From contig NW_017264204.1 in assembly GCF_001619985.1 (NCBI RefSeq), positions 251,983 through 315,982 on the forward strand: a stretch of 64,000 nt of DNA. The letters are read 5' to 3'. Position numbers and translations under genes: made by a program. Below are positions 12,658 through 24,024 of the stretch, in pieces (the first letter of the stretch is position 1; every line of letters begins with the position of its first letter). The notes under the pieces are model-generated. The model made no database searches and was not told the DNA's origin. It saw only the letters and a program-made list of their open reading frames with translations. Source of the DNA: Xylona heveae TC161 (Eukaryota > Ascomycota > Xylonomycetes > Xylonales > Xylonaceae).

Positions 12658-13864
12658 TTAATTCTTTTTGCCGACACCAAACACGAGACCCAGGACGAGG
12701 GCGAGAATGCAGCAGATGATGACAACAATCCAAAAGGTCCACCATTTGAGTCTGCGCGCACGACGAGCGTGTGCAATGCCCGAGTCAAGCTGTTGCTCGG
12801 CGCTCTTGAGGTTGTCCGTGGTGCGTTGCGTCTGCTCTTCGGTCTCAATGACCGGCGCCTCCTGCTGCTCCACAATCGTCGCCATCTCGCGGAAGAGCTG
12901 ATCAATCTCGACCAGCGTGCGCGTAATCTGTTGGATCTCAGAGTGACGTGCGCGAACGGCGCCAAGCACGCTCGTAGCGGCGCCGGATCGGTTGCTTTTG
13001 AGCTGCAGCAGATGGTGTTAGCACGTTGTGCACCTTCAACAATAAATGAGCCCCCCAAAAAAAAACACATACCGCAGTCTGGAAGACACCCTCATCTCCC
13101 CAGTCAGCATTGGCGGCTTCTTGGACCTCGGCCTCGGTTGCCTCTGGGTTGACAATGCGGTATTGGCGCGCCATTTGCTCGCGGTACCGCTGGCGGTAGG
13201 TCTGCTCCTCTTTCTGGTATCCCTTGAGCTCGGCGTCAAAGTTGCGCTTCAGGTTGCCGACTTGCGTAGACTTGGTGTTCTTTCCCTTTTCGCTTGGCGT
13301 CTTGAGGGCATCGGCCTCGAGCGATTTGATATTGTCTTTGATCTGTGTGTTGAGAATCTGCGTTTGCGTCACGAGATTCTCGAGCTGCGCCGAAGCACTG
13401 CCATCTGGACTGGACAAACTGCGTTGATGCAGAGTACCAATCTGGGACACATTCGAGGTGAGGTTGCGGATGCTTTGCTTCACAAGATCGACGCGGGCAA
13501 GGAAATCTTGCAACGTGAGGACGTTGGGCGCCGCCTGCGAATAGTTTGAAGCTTGCGAGTAATTGGACATTTCATGATTGAGCGGGGGAGCGGCTCCTTG
13601 AGGCTGTAGTTGCAATTCCCAAGATCAGCTACCATACTCCTTTTTCCTTTTTTTCCCCCCTAGCCCCAGTCGAAAGCTTTCTAGTATCGCCTTCTAATAC
13701 CCGTCTTCGCGCGATGCATCCAAGACGAGGAAATGACGCAGAGGGAACAGAGAAGCACGTACCGCATTGCCATAGGGATTTTGCGCTCCATATCCACCTT
13801 CAGCGGCGGGAGCGTCCGCATATGGATTGCCCCCATATTGCTGATAATTTCCGTAAGATGACAT
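12658..13864 (-). CDS. SSO1: Plasma-membrane t-SNARE syntaxin, Sso1/Sso2-like
   Basis: Three exons on the minus strand: 13864-13763, 13603-13073 and 13002-12658 (325 residues). The N-terminus is Tyr/Gly/Asn-rich. A helical Habc-type domain follows, including the LARVDLVKQSIRNL segment. The SNARE helix has the Q-layer region VEIDQLFREMATIVEQQE. A short basic linker RRARRLKWW then leads to one C-terminal hydrophobic anchor of about 23 residues and a GKKN tail. Such syntaxins pair with Sec9/SNAP25 and v-SNAREs to fuse secretory vesicles at the plasma membrane and hyphal tip. The tail-anchor layout and Qa-SNARE helix make the class secure. The name Sso1 follows the Pezizomycotina ortholog. Confidence 0.93.
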
Positions 13865-15895
13865 GATGATCGTGAGTCCTGGTGTGGAAAGATTACAATG
13901 TGGTCGTCAGGCAGTAAGATTGGGCCAGGGGCTAAAGGGAACAATGGCGACGAGTAATAGGCGAATCGCGTTGATCGGGAGTCTCACGGGAAATCCAGTT
14001 CTCGAGAGAGTCTCAATTCGATTTCAGAGTTTCAGAAGCGGGCAAGACAAGTAGAGAAAACCCGTTTCAAAACTGCCATTGACCTCCGAAGAGCTTGGGA
14101 GACGAAATTTCAAGGAATGACACGGAGGATGACGAGAGGTTGAAAAGAGGCTGAGGCTGGGAGTCGCTTGAGGTCGGAGATTGGGGCAGTGTGGAAGAGG
14201 TTGTGATCGGGCGGTTAGGTAGGTAGGTAGCTTGACCATGTGCTAGACGTTGCGGGTTGTATGGTACGACGCAACACTGCCACCGCGGCAGTGATATGAA
14301 GTACTTTTACGACTTCTTTCGTTCTCACTCTACGCAGAGACATTCGCTTTGCCTTTGACTAAGGTACCTACAGGTAGGTAGGATCGAGGGATTCTTCCCT
14401 CTGTGCCTGCCAAGCAGATTCAACCAAATCAAATAGAGCGCAAGCGCACAAATCAAGGCCAGGGATACTCCGGCAGAGCTTTCCGCGGGTTGGGATTTTT
14501 TTGATGATGATGGTGATGATGGCTGTACCTGAGATACTTTGTGGATGGGCAGGGTGGGTAGGTTAAAAGTACCTTTAATTAAAGCCAATCACCAGGCAAA
14601 AACTTGTGTACACACCAATAACCAGTCGGATCATTCATTCCAAATCGGGGTCCTGTACCCAGAGAGTACTAGGACACGCCAATCATACACGGATTGTTTG
14701 CAAGACTAAGTATCGCATACCTTCAACCTACCTGACCTCGTTCCTCTTCGCCTTTTCCCGACAACAAAGTCCCTCAAGCACACAAGCACACAAGCCTGCA
14801 AGGTGTGGTGATCCTGATCTTCATGGCGATTCCGAAAGCCGATATGGACCAACGTCTTTCAATGAGAACGACCGTCTTACCTCAGCCACGTACGGCGTAG
14901 TCATCAAGAAGCAAAGGCCATGCACCGACCTACCGTATTCTTCAGCAGCGTAGAGATCTAAAGGCAGAAAGTGCAAAAGACGTCATTATTATAGGTAGTT
15001 GCCTTTTCCAACTCCCCAAGTTTGACTGTTCTTTTCCCCTTTTACTACGATGTTTTGCCTGCACTGCCCCGGCCCACTGTAGTTCTTTCACCTCCCTTCT
15101 CTTCCAATTGGGTGTATCTGAGCTTGAATCGTATTCTGCTCGCTGTTGCCTCCCTGTGTACTCCGTAGATAATAGTATGCTGATAGCTGCTTCTAGGCAA
15201 CACTCAATTACTCCGTATAGACCCGTACCAAAAATAACTAACAAACATCTCATCCATAAGTGCTTCCTCACATGACCAGACTCATTTCCATAGGTCATTG
15301 TCCATTCGGACATGATATCCAACTTGCAACGGGTACTGAACAGTACACCTGAGTTAAAAGTGGGCATAGATGGATTAATCGCCCAACGACGCACGTGAGA
15401 AACGACAGAGAATCGCTCTTTTACGGGAGTCTCCCAATCCACCAGTTTTGCCTCATCTGCACCCCCGTAATCTGTGATATGACCAGCTGTTCATGCTCCG
15501 ACGTATCACGGGGTTGCGAGGGACACCCCAGGCTATTTGTGCCCCTTGGCGATGCTTTCTTTAGCTCGTCCACAAGAAAACTTGGTGATTCCAGAATCAA
15601 AGCACGGTCCCGCTTCCAACCCCCCCCCCCCCCCCAATCGCCATCTTGCATAACCGTTCCTGTCCCTTCAAACTCGCTTGAAATCCAGAACGAGAGAAGC
15701 AGACTCGCTCTCGGTTCTTTCCCCGATCGCCAAACTCAAGCCACGACTACGCCGTCTGTCACGCCCCAGCTGAGCTCGCTTTCCTGTTCCAGCCATGATC
15801 GGCGCCAGGGTCCAAACCCGATCATCCCCTCGAACCTCTACCCTTCAGCTGCCTTCTTGCACTCCGTCGCCATCCTAGTTTCTCAATAAGAAGCG
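13865..15895. other. Intergenic region upstream of SSO1
   Basis: About 2 kb with no supported gene. It holds GGTAGGTAGGTAG-type runs (14214-14234 and near 14372), a C run of about 17 near 15620, and two copies of TACTCCGTA at 15159 and 15209. Its minus-strand left part is the likely SSO1 promoter. Confidence 0.45.
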
Positions 15896-16949
15896 ATGCT
15901 ATGTAGTGATCCTAGTCTTCAACTTTTAAAACTCCCCCCTGCAACACTCATTGGTGGCGTCACAGGTCAAACCGTATGCCCCGCTATTCATCACACGAAA
16001 TGCCATGGGGGCGGTGCCAATGCCAGCTGAAGAATATCCATAGTCCAGACCTAAGATTCAGAAGAGGTGGTCAACGTGATCGCAAAACTTGAGCGTGTGC
16101 TAGGCACCTGGCGTAGACAATGTCTTGCAGTGGGGCACCGAAACGATATTCCTTCAGGAGGAGATGGAATGTACGAGTTCAAAGTACAATTTATATACCC
16201 CGTGTGTGAAGCCACTTCTGAGGAAATGACATTTTCCCCTGCATTTTGGATGGCATATATCGTCACTTTTTGCGATAAGATTGACGAACCTTGCATTGTA
16301 TCCGGTAGCGTGCTCGACACTTCTGCACTCGCTGCATGCTTAACTGACCATAATTAATCAAGAGAAATTGTTTCCCCTCAGCCAGAGATTCCAGAACTGT
16401 TTCCCCCGGGTTTAAGAAATTTTGATCTGGGTGATCGGTTTCTCCCAGATGCCAGTTGTTACTGCCAATAAAAATCGGCCTTTGCCGTCACAGTCAGGGA
16501 GTGCAAAGGCATGGTGGCCTCTATATGATGTTGGCATCGGCGTTTGGTGGATTTTCTTTGCTGGATGCGGCTTCCTTTTATCCGTTGTCATGATTTCTCG
16601 AATTTCCCAACGTTGGCGACGTACTTCCGGGCGAGCACCATCACATACTGCGTATGACCAGGACGAGAAACGCTGTATGAATCTAGATGCACATTCTCCA
16701 GCGTTCGCACTCCCACCATTGGCGAACCTTCAGCAGACTTCTCAAATGTCGAATGCATCTTTTCCCCCTCCCACTATCAGGCGACACTCGCATCCAGCGT
16801 CTGAACCGCAATCATTCCCAACATTACCGCAATCATATACTCGATCTATCCCATCAACAAGTGACCGCTATCCTGGAATCATTCAGCATGGTGAAATATT
16901 CGAGTCGAACGACCATCGTCGGCATGTGAAGACTTTTCACATTGCTTAA
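15896..16949 (+). CDS. Possible single-pass membrane protein, three exons, unrecognised
   Basis: Tentative model: exons 15896-15973, 16067-16304 and 16456-16949 (269 residues), with gtatgc and gtagcg donors. The middle exon encodes several cysteines (RRQC, YPVCEA, TFCDK, EPCIV). The last exon encodes one hydrophobic stretch (VWWIFFAGCGFLLSVVMI), then a basic stop-transfer SRISQRWRR and a Ser/Pro-rich tail. The frame stays open through all three exons. Splicing is inferred only from signals and frame. No signal peptide is seen, so either an upstream exon is missing or the model is wrong. The layout resembles its convergent neighbour: Cys-rich ectodomain, one membrane pass, disordered tail. The last exon could also stand alone from the ATG at 16450. 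Confidence 0.35.
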
Positions 16950-17286
16950 AAAGAAAGAAAAGAAGAGAAAGAGCAGCAATGATTCGTTTCATGGGCAAAG
17001 ATGATATCACCATCACATCTTTGTAAAAGCAGAGAGACCCGAAAGCCGATCCTGGAAGGGCGTTGACGGACACTGGTTCAAAATTAGAATCATTTCCCGC
17101 AAAGGGCTGGGGGTTTCGTTTTGTATTTATTGTTGCAATTGAGCTTATTTCATAAAGCCTGCCGCAACGAGTCCTTTTTTTTTCAGTCTGTTAGCACTCT
17201 TGGGAAAACACAATCTACAAATAATTCATGAGCATGCTTAGCGCTTGAGAATCTTGTTATCACTTTAAATTCGGTTTTCTTTTTCT
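16950..17286. other. Spacer between convergent membrane-protein genes
   Basis: 337 bp, AT-rich; nothing recognised beyond likely 3' UTRs. Confidence 0.4.
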
Positions 17287-18905
17287 TTAAATCAGGCTTT
17301 GGTCAAGATTTCCGTCTCGTTGTTGTTGGTCTGTCAACCCTTGATTATGCACTACCTCCTCGCGCTCTAGGTCTTGTTTTGAAACTTGTTGCCCATCCCC
17401 TTCGAGCTCTGCATGATTGACGATTGCGCCGCCGCTTGCTTCATATATTCCTGCAGAGCTTGGAGATTCAACATATCCGTCTGCAAGCGCCATCTCAGCG
17501 CTTAGGTAGGATGATTGCATCGCTAGGCTTTCTCTGGGCCTTGTGATTGTGGTGGAGAGCTCGTTTGAATCCATAATCGACGCTGGTAATTCGGCTACAG
17601 GCCTTGGAATATGTGGATCATATGGCTGGTATGATGAAGTGATGTCAACTGCAAGTGAAGAAGGACGTGGATGCCAGGACAGAGGAGGCGAAGCTGGCCC
17701 CGAGGACATAGGAGAAACCCCGAGTTCGGGACTTGATCTGTGGGATTCAAAACTCGCTGGGCTCCAGGGTGGCTCAGAAACCACAACTAGCTTTGGCTTT
17801 CCGGAGAGCTCCTTGCTGTCTAGTTGAGAAACGCCTGGACCTTGTTCTAGAGGCTCGTTCCATAATCCTGGATGGCGTTTCCGATTCCCAAAGAGACGCA
17901 TATATTTTTCTGAAACACTTCCGGCCCCTCGAAATCGATGACTGGCTAGGAGCTTGTGGCGGATACAGAACCAAAACACCAAGAAAGCAACAAGAGCAAG
18001 AAATGCGAGCCCGGCAATTGCAATACCGGCAATTGCTCCAGCACTAAGAGTGGATGATGAAGTCGGAATCGACGAAGGCTTTGACGGGGAGCCGGTTACA
18101 ATTGGTGACTGCTTCGAAGAGGAAGCTGCATGGGAATTTAGTGCGTTCTCTGAGATACTGGAGCTAGGCGTGCTAGTTGCCACAGCCCCGATAGATATGG
18201 AAGATGTCATTGTTAATGTTTCCGTGACTGGGACCAAAGTGCTTGCCGCAACTGAACTCATGGAAGTGACCGCTGCAGGTGGAGGGGTCGCCGTCGAGCC
18301 CGAAGTGATCAAATTGACATAAGACAGGGTTTCGACCGTCGCCGTGGAATCACACCACATAATATACTGGTCTTCGAGGACGTTGGTGATTGTGTTGCAG
18401 TACGGCGCAGCCGGTTTACTATCGTCCACTGTTAATATCCGCTAGAAATTTTCATTGCGTGGGATCTGCTCACCAAGATAGGCACCCTCCAGTATTTGGA
18501 TCGCACTCAATTGTTCTCCCAGGCTTGTATTCTATGCACGTTGTCCGGGCTGCGCAGCTGGACCTGTACAGATAGCCTTGTTAGTGTGATAACTCGAAAC
18601 CGAGAGGGAAAGCTTATTACACGGAGCAACAGCCAATGAAGCCATCCAAGCCAGTATAGCAAGTTCCTATCGGGCATGTAACTGCAATTGAGTCTTAGAA
18701 TTTTCGTGTTTTTCTCTGTCTCTGAGCGCCAGCCAAGGAGCGACTTACAGGTGCCGACTCCATCACAGTCAGTCAAGGCTCTACGACCCAACCATTCGTT
18801 CGGAATTTGTCCATTCAGCTGTTGTGCATCCACGTATGCTGGATCCGAGGATTCTTGAGGCCAGAGAATTTGCGGAGCGGCAGTGATGAGAGTTTCAGGA
18901 GCCAT
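17287..18905 (-). CDS. Putative cell-surface single-pass membrane protein, Cys-rich and Ser/Thr-rich
   Basis: Four minus-strand exons: 18905-18749, 18681-18621, 18563-18474 and 18418-17287 (479 residues). The last acceptor is the tag ending at 18419; closer acceptors break the frame. The N-terminal part carries a fungal Cys pattern (TCPIGTCYTG, FIGCCS, SSCAARTTC). A Ser/Thr-rich stalk follows (about residues 150-228), then one transmembrane helix (about 229-255) flanked by RHK, then a long Pro/Ser-rich cytoplasmic tail. This plan is shared by many Pezizomycotina wall-sensor-like proteins whose function is unknown. No classical signal peptide is visible after the ATG, so the true start may lie in an unseen upstream exon. 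I do not recognise a named family. Confidence 0.7.
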
Positions 18906-19619
18906 ATCAGAAAGCGATTGCAAGCAAACAAGGCAGTGGTGTGAGTTAAGTAACAGTCGCCAAAACTTTAGAAATAAGCTCCGCGTCTGGATGAGGGATG
19001 TCGGTTAAATCAAACATGCCCCTTGGCAATTTTGTCCTTCATCACTCAACTACACAGGGGATGGTCCAACTCCACTCGACCTTGAACCCCAAACCCACCG
19101 TGTAGAGTAATGCACCTTCCCGACATTGCTTAAGTACCATCGTCCCACCCATGAGGGACGCAGGCCATGTGCTACCATATTGAAATGAAAATTAATGTTC
19201 AAGGTGAAAATTGTGGAACGCAATCTGCTGTATAATTGGACCCGTAGTTTTGCTTCCCTTTTTTGGCAATTGAACATGGGTGTCTTATCTCGTCTGTTGC
19301 GGCACAGCCTTCCCAAAATCATAGCAACCAAACTTTTCTCGTAATGACAGAAGAACAACCAAGAGTCTATTTGTGGATCAGAAGCATAGTGGGATATTAT
19401 TTTCGCTTTGCACAAAAAAAAGGTGGCAGTGAATGGTCTCGTGTTCGAACCACGGAGCCGTGGGTCAGTGTTGGTTTTTGCGCACACACTCACGACTTTG
19501 AGATACGACATTATCATGGGGATGATACTGAAATAAGTCTAATGCAAGGCCGCGAGGGAAATTTTATTTTTTAAAAAAAAAAAACATTAGAAAAAGGAAA
19601 AAAAAAAGGTAAAGGAAAT
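18906..19619. other. Intergenic region between membrane protein and NDUFB7 genes
   Basis: About 710 bp. A perfect hairpin CCACGG-AG-CCGTGG lies near 19450-19463 beside a TTCGAAC heptamer. A-rich runs near 19570-19610 adjoin the NDUFB7 stop. No gene is supported. Confidence 0.4.
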
Positions 19620-20136
19620 TTAGTTGCTCCTCGCTCCTCCCTTGGCTGCTCGCAAGTCTTCCATTTTGGCCACTCGTTTTTTAAATTCTTCATACTGGCA
19701 TTTTTCATACGAATGTCGCTCATTCTATAGGAATATCCACAATTAGTATCTAATTACCTTCAACATATGATATAGAATCAACTTTGCATTGATATATTGA
19801 AGGAGTTTGCACGTGACATACCTCGCACTTCCATGGAAGATAATACTCCTCATAACGACATCGGTTAAGAGGAATCAAGAGGTGAGCACAGCTATCCCGA
19901 TACTGTAGCGGTAATCGAGCATCTGACATAGCCTCGTGTGATGCCGCTATGCAAACATTCATAGAGTTAGCTACCGCCAATCATGCCACTTGAATCCTCC
20001 TCAAGCTGCAATGATGGAATCCCATTTCATGATGCCATTACTGCCAGACCAAAAACAAATGGATGGGAGTATGGAATTACTCACGGGCCGAAGAGCCCAA
20101 CCCGACAGCATCCTTGATCTTCTCTACGACAGTCAT
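19620..20136 (-). CDS. NADH:ubiquinone oxidoreductase subunit B18 (NDUFB7)
   Basis: Three short minus-strand exons: 20136-20085, 19946-19822 and 19724-19620 (93 residues). The protein has a twin CX9C motif: C-x9-C in DSCAHLLIPLNRC, and C-x9-C from KCENERH to SYEKC across the second intron. The text around it (DARLPL, YRDSCAHLLIPLNRCR, YYLPWKCE, RAAKGGARSN) is that of NDUFB7. This accessory subunit of mitochondrial complex I faces the intermembrane space and is imported by Mia40-driven disulfide formation. No presequence is expected and none is seen. The gene is divergent from MBP1, with 546 bp between start codons. The first exon is assigned by frame and a GTGAGT donor. Confidence 0.9.
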
Positions 20137-20682
20137 AGTTTCGCTGACGAGGACTTTCGATGGTACCAAAAATATCTCAAACGAGCCTCTAATGACCGAC
20201 GCAAAAGCACAGAGAAGTGTAGAATATCGTAGTTGTATCAATTTGCTGCCAGAACGTGTGGAGAGACGGGCAACAGCTGGGGAAAGCAGTGCTGCCAAAC
20301 AAGGTATAGCGTCTCTCATCGGCTGGGGAAGAGAGGGGGAACGACAGACCAATCACCCGCCGCTGTACCGCTTACGGTAAAGTATATGGGGATGGATCCT
20401 TTTGGTCAAGTACCTGGTACCTTTTTCAACACTTAACGCGCCTGCGCGTCCTCCCAACTCATCCCACACGCTCTTGGTGTTCATTTCGCGTTGACCGTGT
20501 CGGACGACCATCCATCACTGCATAACCAAGCGTTCAACCGCCACATCCTTGTCGCCGGGCCTAAACTCTGGCCGTCGGTGTTTGTAGGATATCTAGCTAG
20601 CCTTAATTCCACAGAGGTTTGGTGGAGGGGTGAATGTAAGGCAGGACTTTCAGTCAAACGGACCAAAAAAATTACCCAGAGG
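20137..20682. promoter_or_regulatory. Bidirectional promoter region, NDUFB7 / MBP1
   Basis: A 546-bp divergent spacer. It carries MCB/E2F-like cores near MBP1: ACGCG at 20436-20440, GCGCGT at 20444-20449 and TTTCGCGTT ending at 20492. The last reads AACGCGAAA on the other strand. These resemble sites bound by the APSES factors that MBP1 itself encodes, so autoregulation is possible but inferred. Confidence 0.45.
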
Positions 20683-22997
20683 ATGGCACAGGGAGATGGA
20701 TTTGACCGGATTTATTCCGCGACATATAGCAATGTAAGGATCGATCCTTGTGTTGATTTTGACGTTCGCTCGGGCTGAACATGATCTTTAGGTACCTGTG
20801 TATGAGTTTAACGCCAACGGGAACCATGTGATGCGGAGACGATCGGACGATTGGATCAATGCAACGCATATTCTTAAAGTGGCAGATTTCGACAAACCCG
20901 CCCGCACGAGAATTCTTGAGCGAGAGGTGCAGAAGGGTGTACATGAAAAGGTCCAGGGTGGATATGGAAAATATCAGGGTGCGTAATTTCCAAATTACCC
21001 CCCTCTTTCTTCCGGGCGAGAATGTGACTGAAGGATTCTGAATAGGAACATGGGTGCCGTTGGAAGATGGCCGGCTATTGGCTGAACGCAATGGCGTTTT
21101 GGAAAAGCTACGCCCGATCTTTGAGTTTGTGCCTGGAGACCGAAGTCCTCCGCAGGCGCCGAAGCATACCACTGCGGCCTCAAATAAGCCCAAGGTGCCG
21201 AGGAACCTTGGTGTTCCCCGAAGATTGACGAGTATGTATCACCAGAAGAGCCTTGAAAAGTGAAGCATTGCTGAGAATGTGATAGATTTGACCCCCATTC
21301 CGCCTCCAAGTCAAGTCAGCGAGGACCACTATGATGCTATGAGCGGTCAATTACACGACGAGTATGGCACGCCGGACAATACAAGTATCGCTTCCGAGTC
21401 AATTCTAGCAGACGAGGAGCTGGTTCCCATGTCACAACACTCGACGCTATCACGAAAGCGCAAACGGCGTGCTCCCGATGTAGAAGCGTTGTCAATGATT
21501 GAGCAACAGCATCTAGTTTATGCGGACGAGCTCTTGGATTATTTTATGCTTTCATCCAATGAACCCGTATTACAGATTGCTCCGCCCGTACCGCCTGTGC
21601 AGTTTGACATTGACAGGCCTATCGACGACCAAGGGCACACTGCTCTACACTGGGCCGCTGCAATGGGAGATCTTGCGGTAATTCGTGACCTTCTTCAGCG
21701 GGGCGCCAAAACAGGGGCGCTCTCAAACTGCGGGGAGACTCCGCTTATGCGAGCTGTCTTATTCACGAACAATTTTGAAAAAGAGACAATGCCCAAGTTA
21801 ACACAATTGCTTCTTCACACTGTGGATATGCGAGACTTTTTCGGCTCTACAGTCTTTCACCACATTGCTGCCACAACGAGCACGCGAAGCAAATTCCTCT
21901 GCGCGAGGTATTACATGGAATCAATAATCAACAAGCTCGGCGAACGGATGGCCGACCACGAGGTTGCAGCGATTCTCAACGCCCAAGACGACGCGGGAGA
22001 CACGGCTCTCATCATCACAGCGAGGCATGGAGCGCGAAAGTGTGTTCGGTCACTCATCGGACACAATGCTCTAGTAGACATTCGAAACAAAAAGGGTGAA
22101 TCGGCAGATGATTTGATCCGGGAGCTTAACTCGCGTCGGAACTACCACTTTTCTCAAGCCTCTTCGTCGCCCTTCCAAATGAACGACGCACGACCGGCAG
22201 GCGATGACGTTGAAGGCAGCACCCGGAGTGGCAACAATCTCTTCGACGGCTCCGGTCTTGACAAGGCAAAACGCAAGTCGGACGCCGCGATATCCGTCAT
22301 GCAGAAACTCGCACCGATGATCAATGACCAAGCAGACAAGCTCGCGTCGGCATTCGACCTGGAGCTCGCAGAGCGCGAGACGGACCTCAACGAGGCCCAC
22401 CGGCTGCTCAAGAACATGCAGCAAGAGATTGAGCAAGTTCGGAAACAGTCATTTTTCCTCTCCACGAGCGGCGAAGACGAGGTGGTCGAACAAGCTCGTT
22501 TACAAGAATACAACAAACTCCTTGCCGACAACGAGAGCCTCCTAGAACACCTGCAAGGCGTTGAATTAGGGCGTCTCATCCATGCCCACGAGGAGAACAA
22601 CACCTCTACAGATAACAACGGAATCAAGACAACATTAGGCAATGACCAACAAGCGCAATCGCATCTGCGCCCAGGAGACGTCAAATCCGAACCCGGCATC
22701 CTACTCGACCAACAATCTACAACTTCCACCCTCCAGGAAAAGCTGCGGTATTGCTCCGCCCTCTACCACGAACAGAACACCCGCCGCGCTCTCGTCCGCG
22801 AAGTCGTTCAGAACCAAAGCATTGCCGGCCTCGGCGAGCGCCAAAAGGACTACAAGCGCCTCATCGCCAGCGCGCTTGACATTGCCGAGGAAAATGTGGA
22901 TCATATGCTCCCTGAGATTCTGCAGGAACTGGAAGCAGCGAATATGGCAGACGGCATTGCCGATTCTCACTCCCTGCCCCAGGCAGTGGAGGGTTAA
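20683..22997 (+). CDS. MBP1: MBF transcription factor subunit Mbp1 (APSES/KilA-N plus ankyrin repeats)
   Basis: Four exons: 20683-20733, 20792-20978, 21046-21231 and 21286-22997 (711 residues). Residues about 10-105 form the APSES/KilA-N DNA-binding domain, with [48 protein letters not shown] and [14 protein letters not shown] linker contains the basic [10 protein letters not shown], a likely nuclear signal. Ankyrin repeats follow ([42 protein letters not shown]). A coiled coil lies at about residues 480-560 and a helical C-terminus binds the partner. In fungi this protein with Swi6 activates G1/S genes at MCB boxes (ACGCGT). Length and order match the family. Confidence 0.95.
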
Positions 22998-24024
22998 TAT
23001 TCGTGTTCTGTTTTATTTTATTTTTCTTCTTCATTCCCCTTAAGATGATTCCGTTCCTTGTTTTTTTCTTCGTTCCCTATAAGATGATTCTGTTCCTTTT
23101 TTTTTTCTCCCCCACTCTCTATAAGACGACTCCTTTTCCCTCGTCAATCCCGTTTTAACAACATATCTTTTCCTCACTCCCTCTCTCTCCCCCTTTCACC
23201 CTGGTTCAGTGCCCCTTGGCACACACATCTTGACCCATGCGAACCAGCTGTCTACCACTGCATTCCCGTTTCCATTCCTTTTTTTATTCTATTCTATTCA
23301 TGTCTGTTTCTATCCATGTCAAAGTTGGGAGTTTATGGGGTTCCTTTTCTCTTCTCTTCTCTTTTCTTTTCTTTTTCTCTCTTGACGGGTGGGATATAGG
23401 TTAACTACGGCGTCATACGTACCTTTTCGATATTCTCTTCTTCTTTTTTTTTTCTCTCCCTCTCCTCTACCTATTTCAGTGGTTCCGTGTTACTCTCTAC
23501 CTTTTTTGCTTTGTCTTTCCCTTACCATCCATCATCTTCACAGCCGGAATGGTTTAAAGAGTTATTTGGGTATTCCTTAAGACTGTGCAGTAGGATATTA
23601 GGAAATTAGGATATAGGATATCATTTACATCTTTTTTACTGTCCATCTTTTTCTCAGATGCTTATTTTTGGTGTATGATATATATCATGTCACGCCTTTT
23701 ATTCGTGTCTTAGTATATACCCCTAGCTGGGTGAGCAAGATTTTACGTGCCAAATGATTTTAGAAATTGAAATCTCCACAGAAGATGTTATGGTCAATTG
23801 TAACTAAAATTTTCGATGCGACAGCCAGGACTATAGCAATTATCCAAACCTTTGAATGAACCAGAGTATTACAGTGGCATAAACAAAGTAACTCAGCGAT
23901 TGGGGACTTTTCTTTTTCCTTCGCCCGATTAGAGGCTCTCATCTCCAGCACGCACCCCAAGTTTCATTTTGAATCCTTAACCCGGCCCGAGAGAAAAACG
24001 CCTCTGCATTGGGCTGCTGAACAC
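22998..24024. other. Pyrimidine-rich spacer between convergent MBP1 and RDS1-like genes
   Basis: About 1 kb, rich in TTTTC/CTTTT runs on the plus strand. It contains the three-copy repeat listed separately and, near 23580-23640, several GGATAT/TTAGGA words. It should hold both 3' UTRs; no gene is seen. Confidence 0.5.
23040..23131 (+). repeat. Three imperfect tandem copies in MBP1 3' flank
   Basis: TAAGATGATTCCGTTCC, TAAGATGATTCTGTTCC and TAAGACGACTCC recur at roughly 35-45 bp spacing, separated by T-rich tracts. They probably lie in the MBP1 3' UTR. Confidence 0.7.

Noticed and set aside
19436-19471. tRNA-like TTCGAAC box with a stable stem beside it
   Set aside because: No matching A box at the right distance and no 5' acceptor strand pairing with the 3' side; T-arm pairing is also imperfect in the reverse direction.
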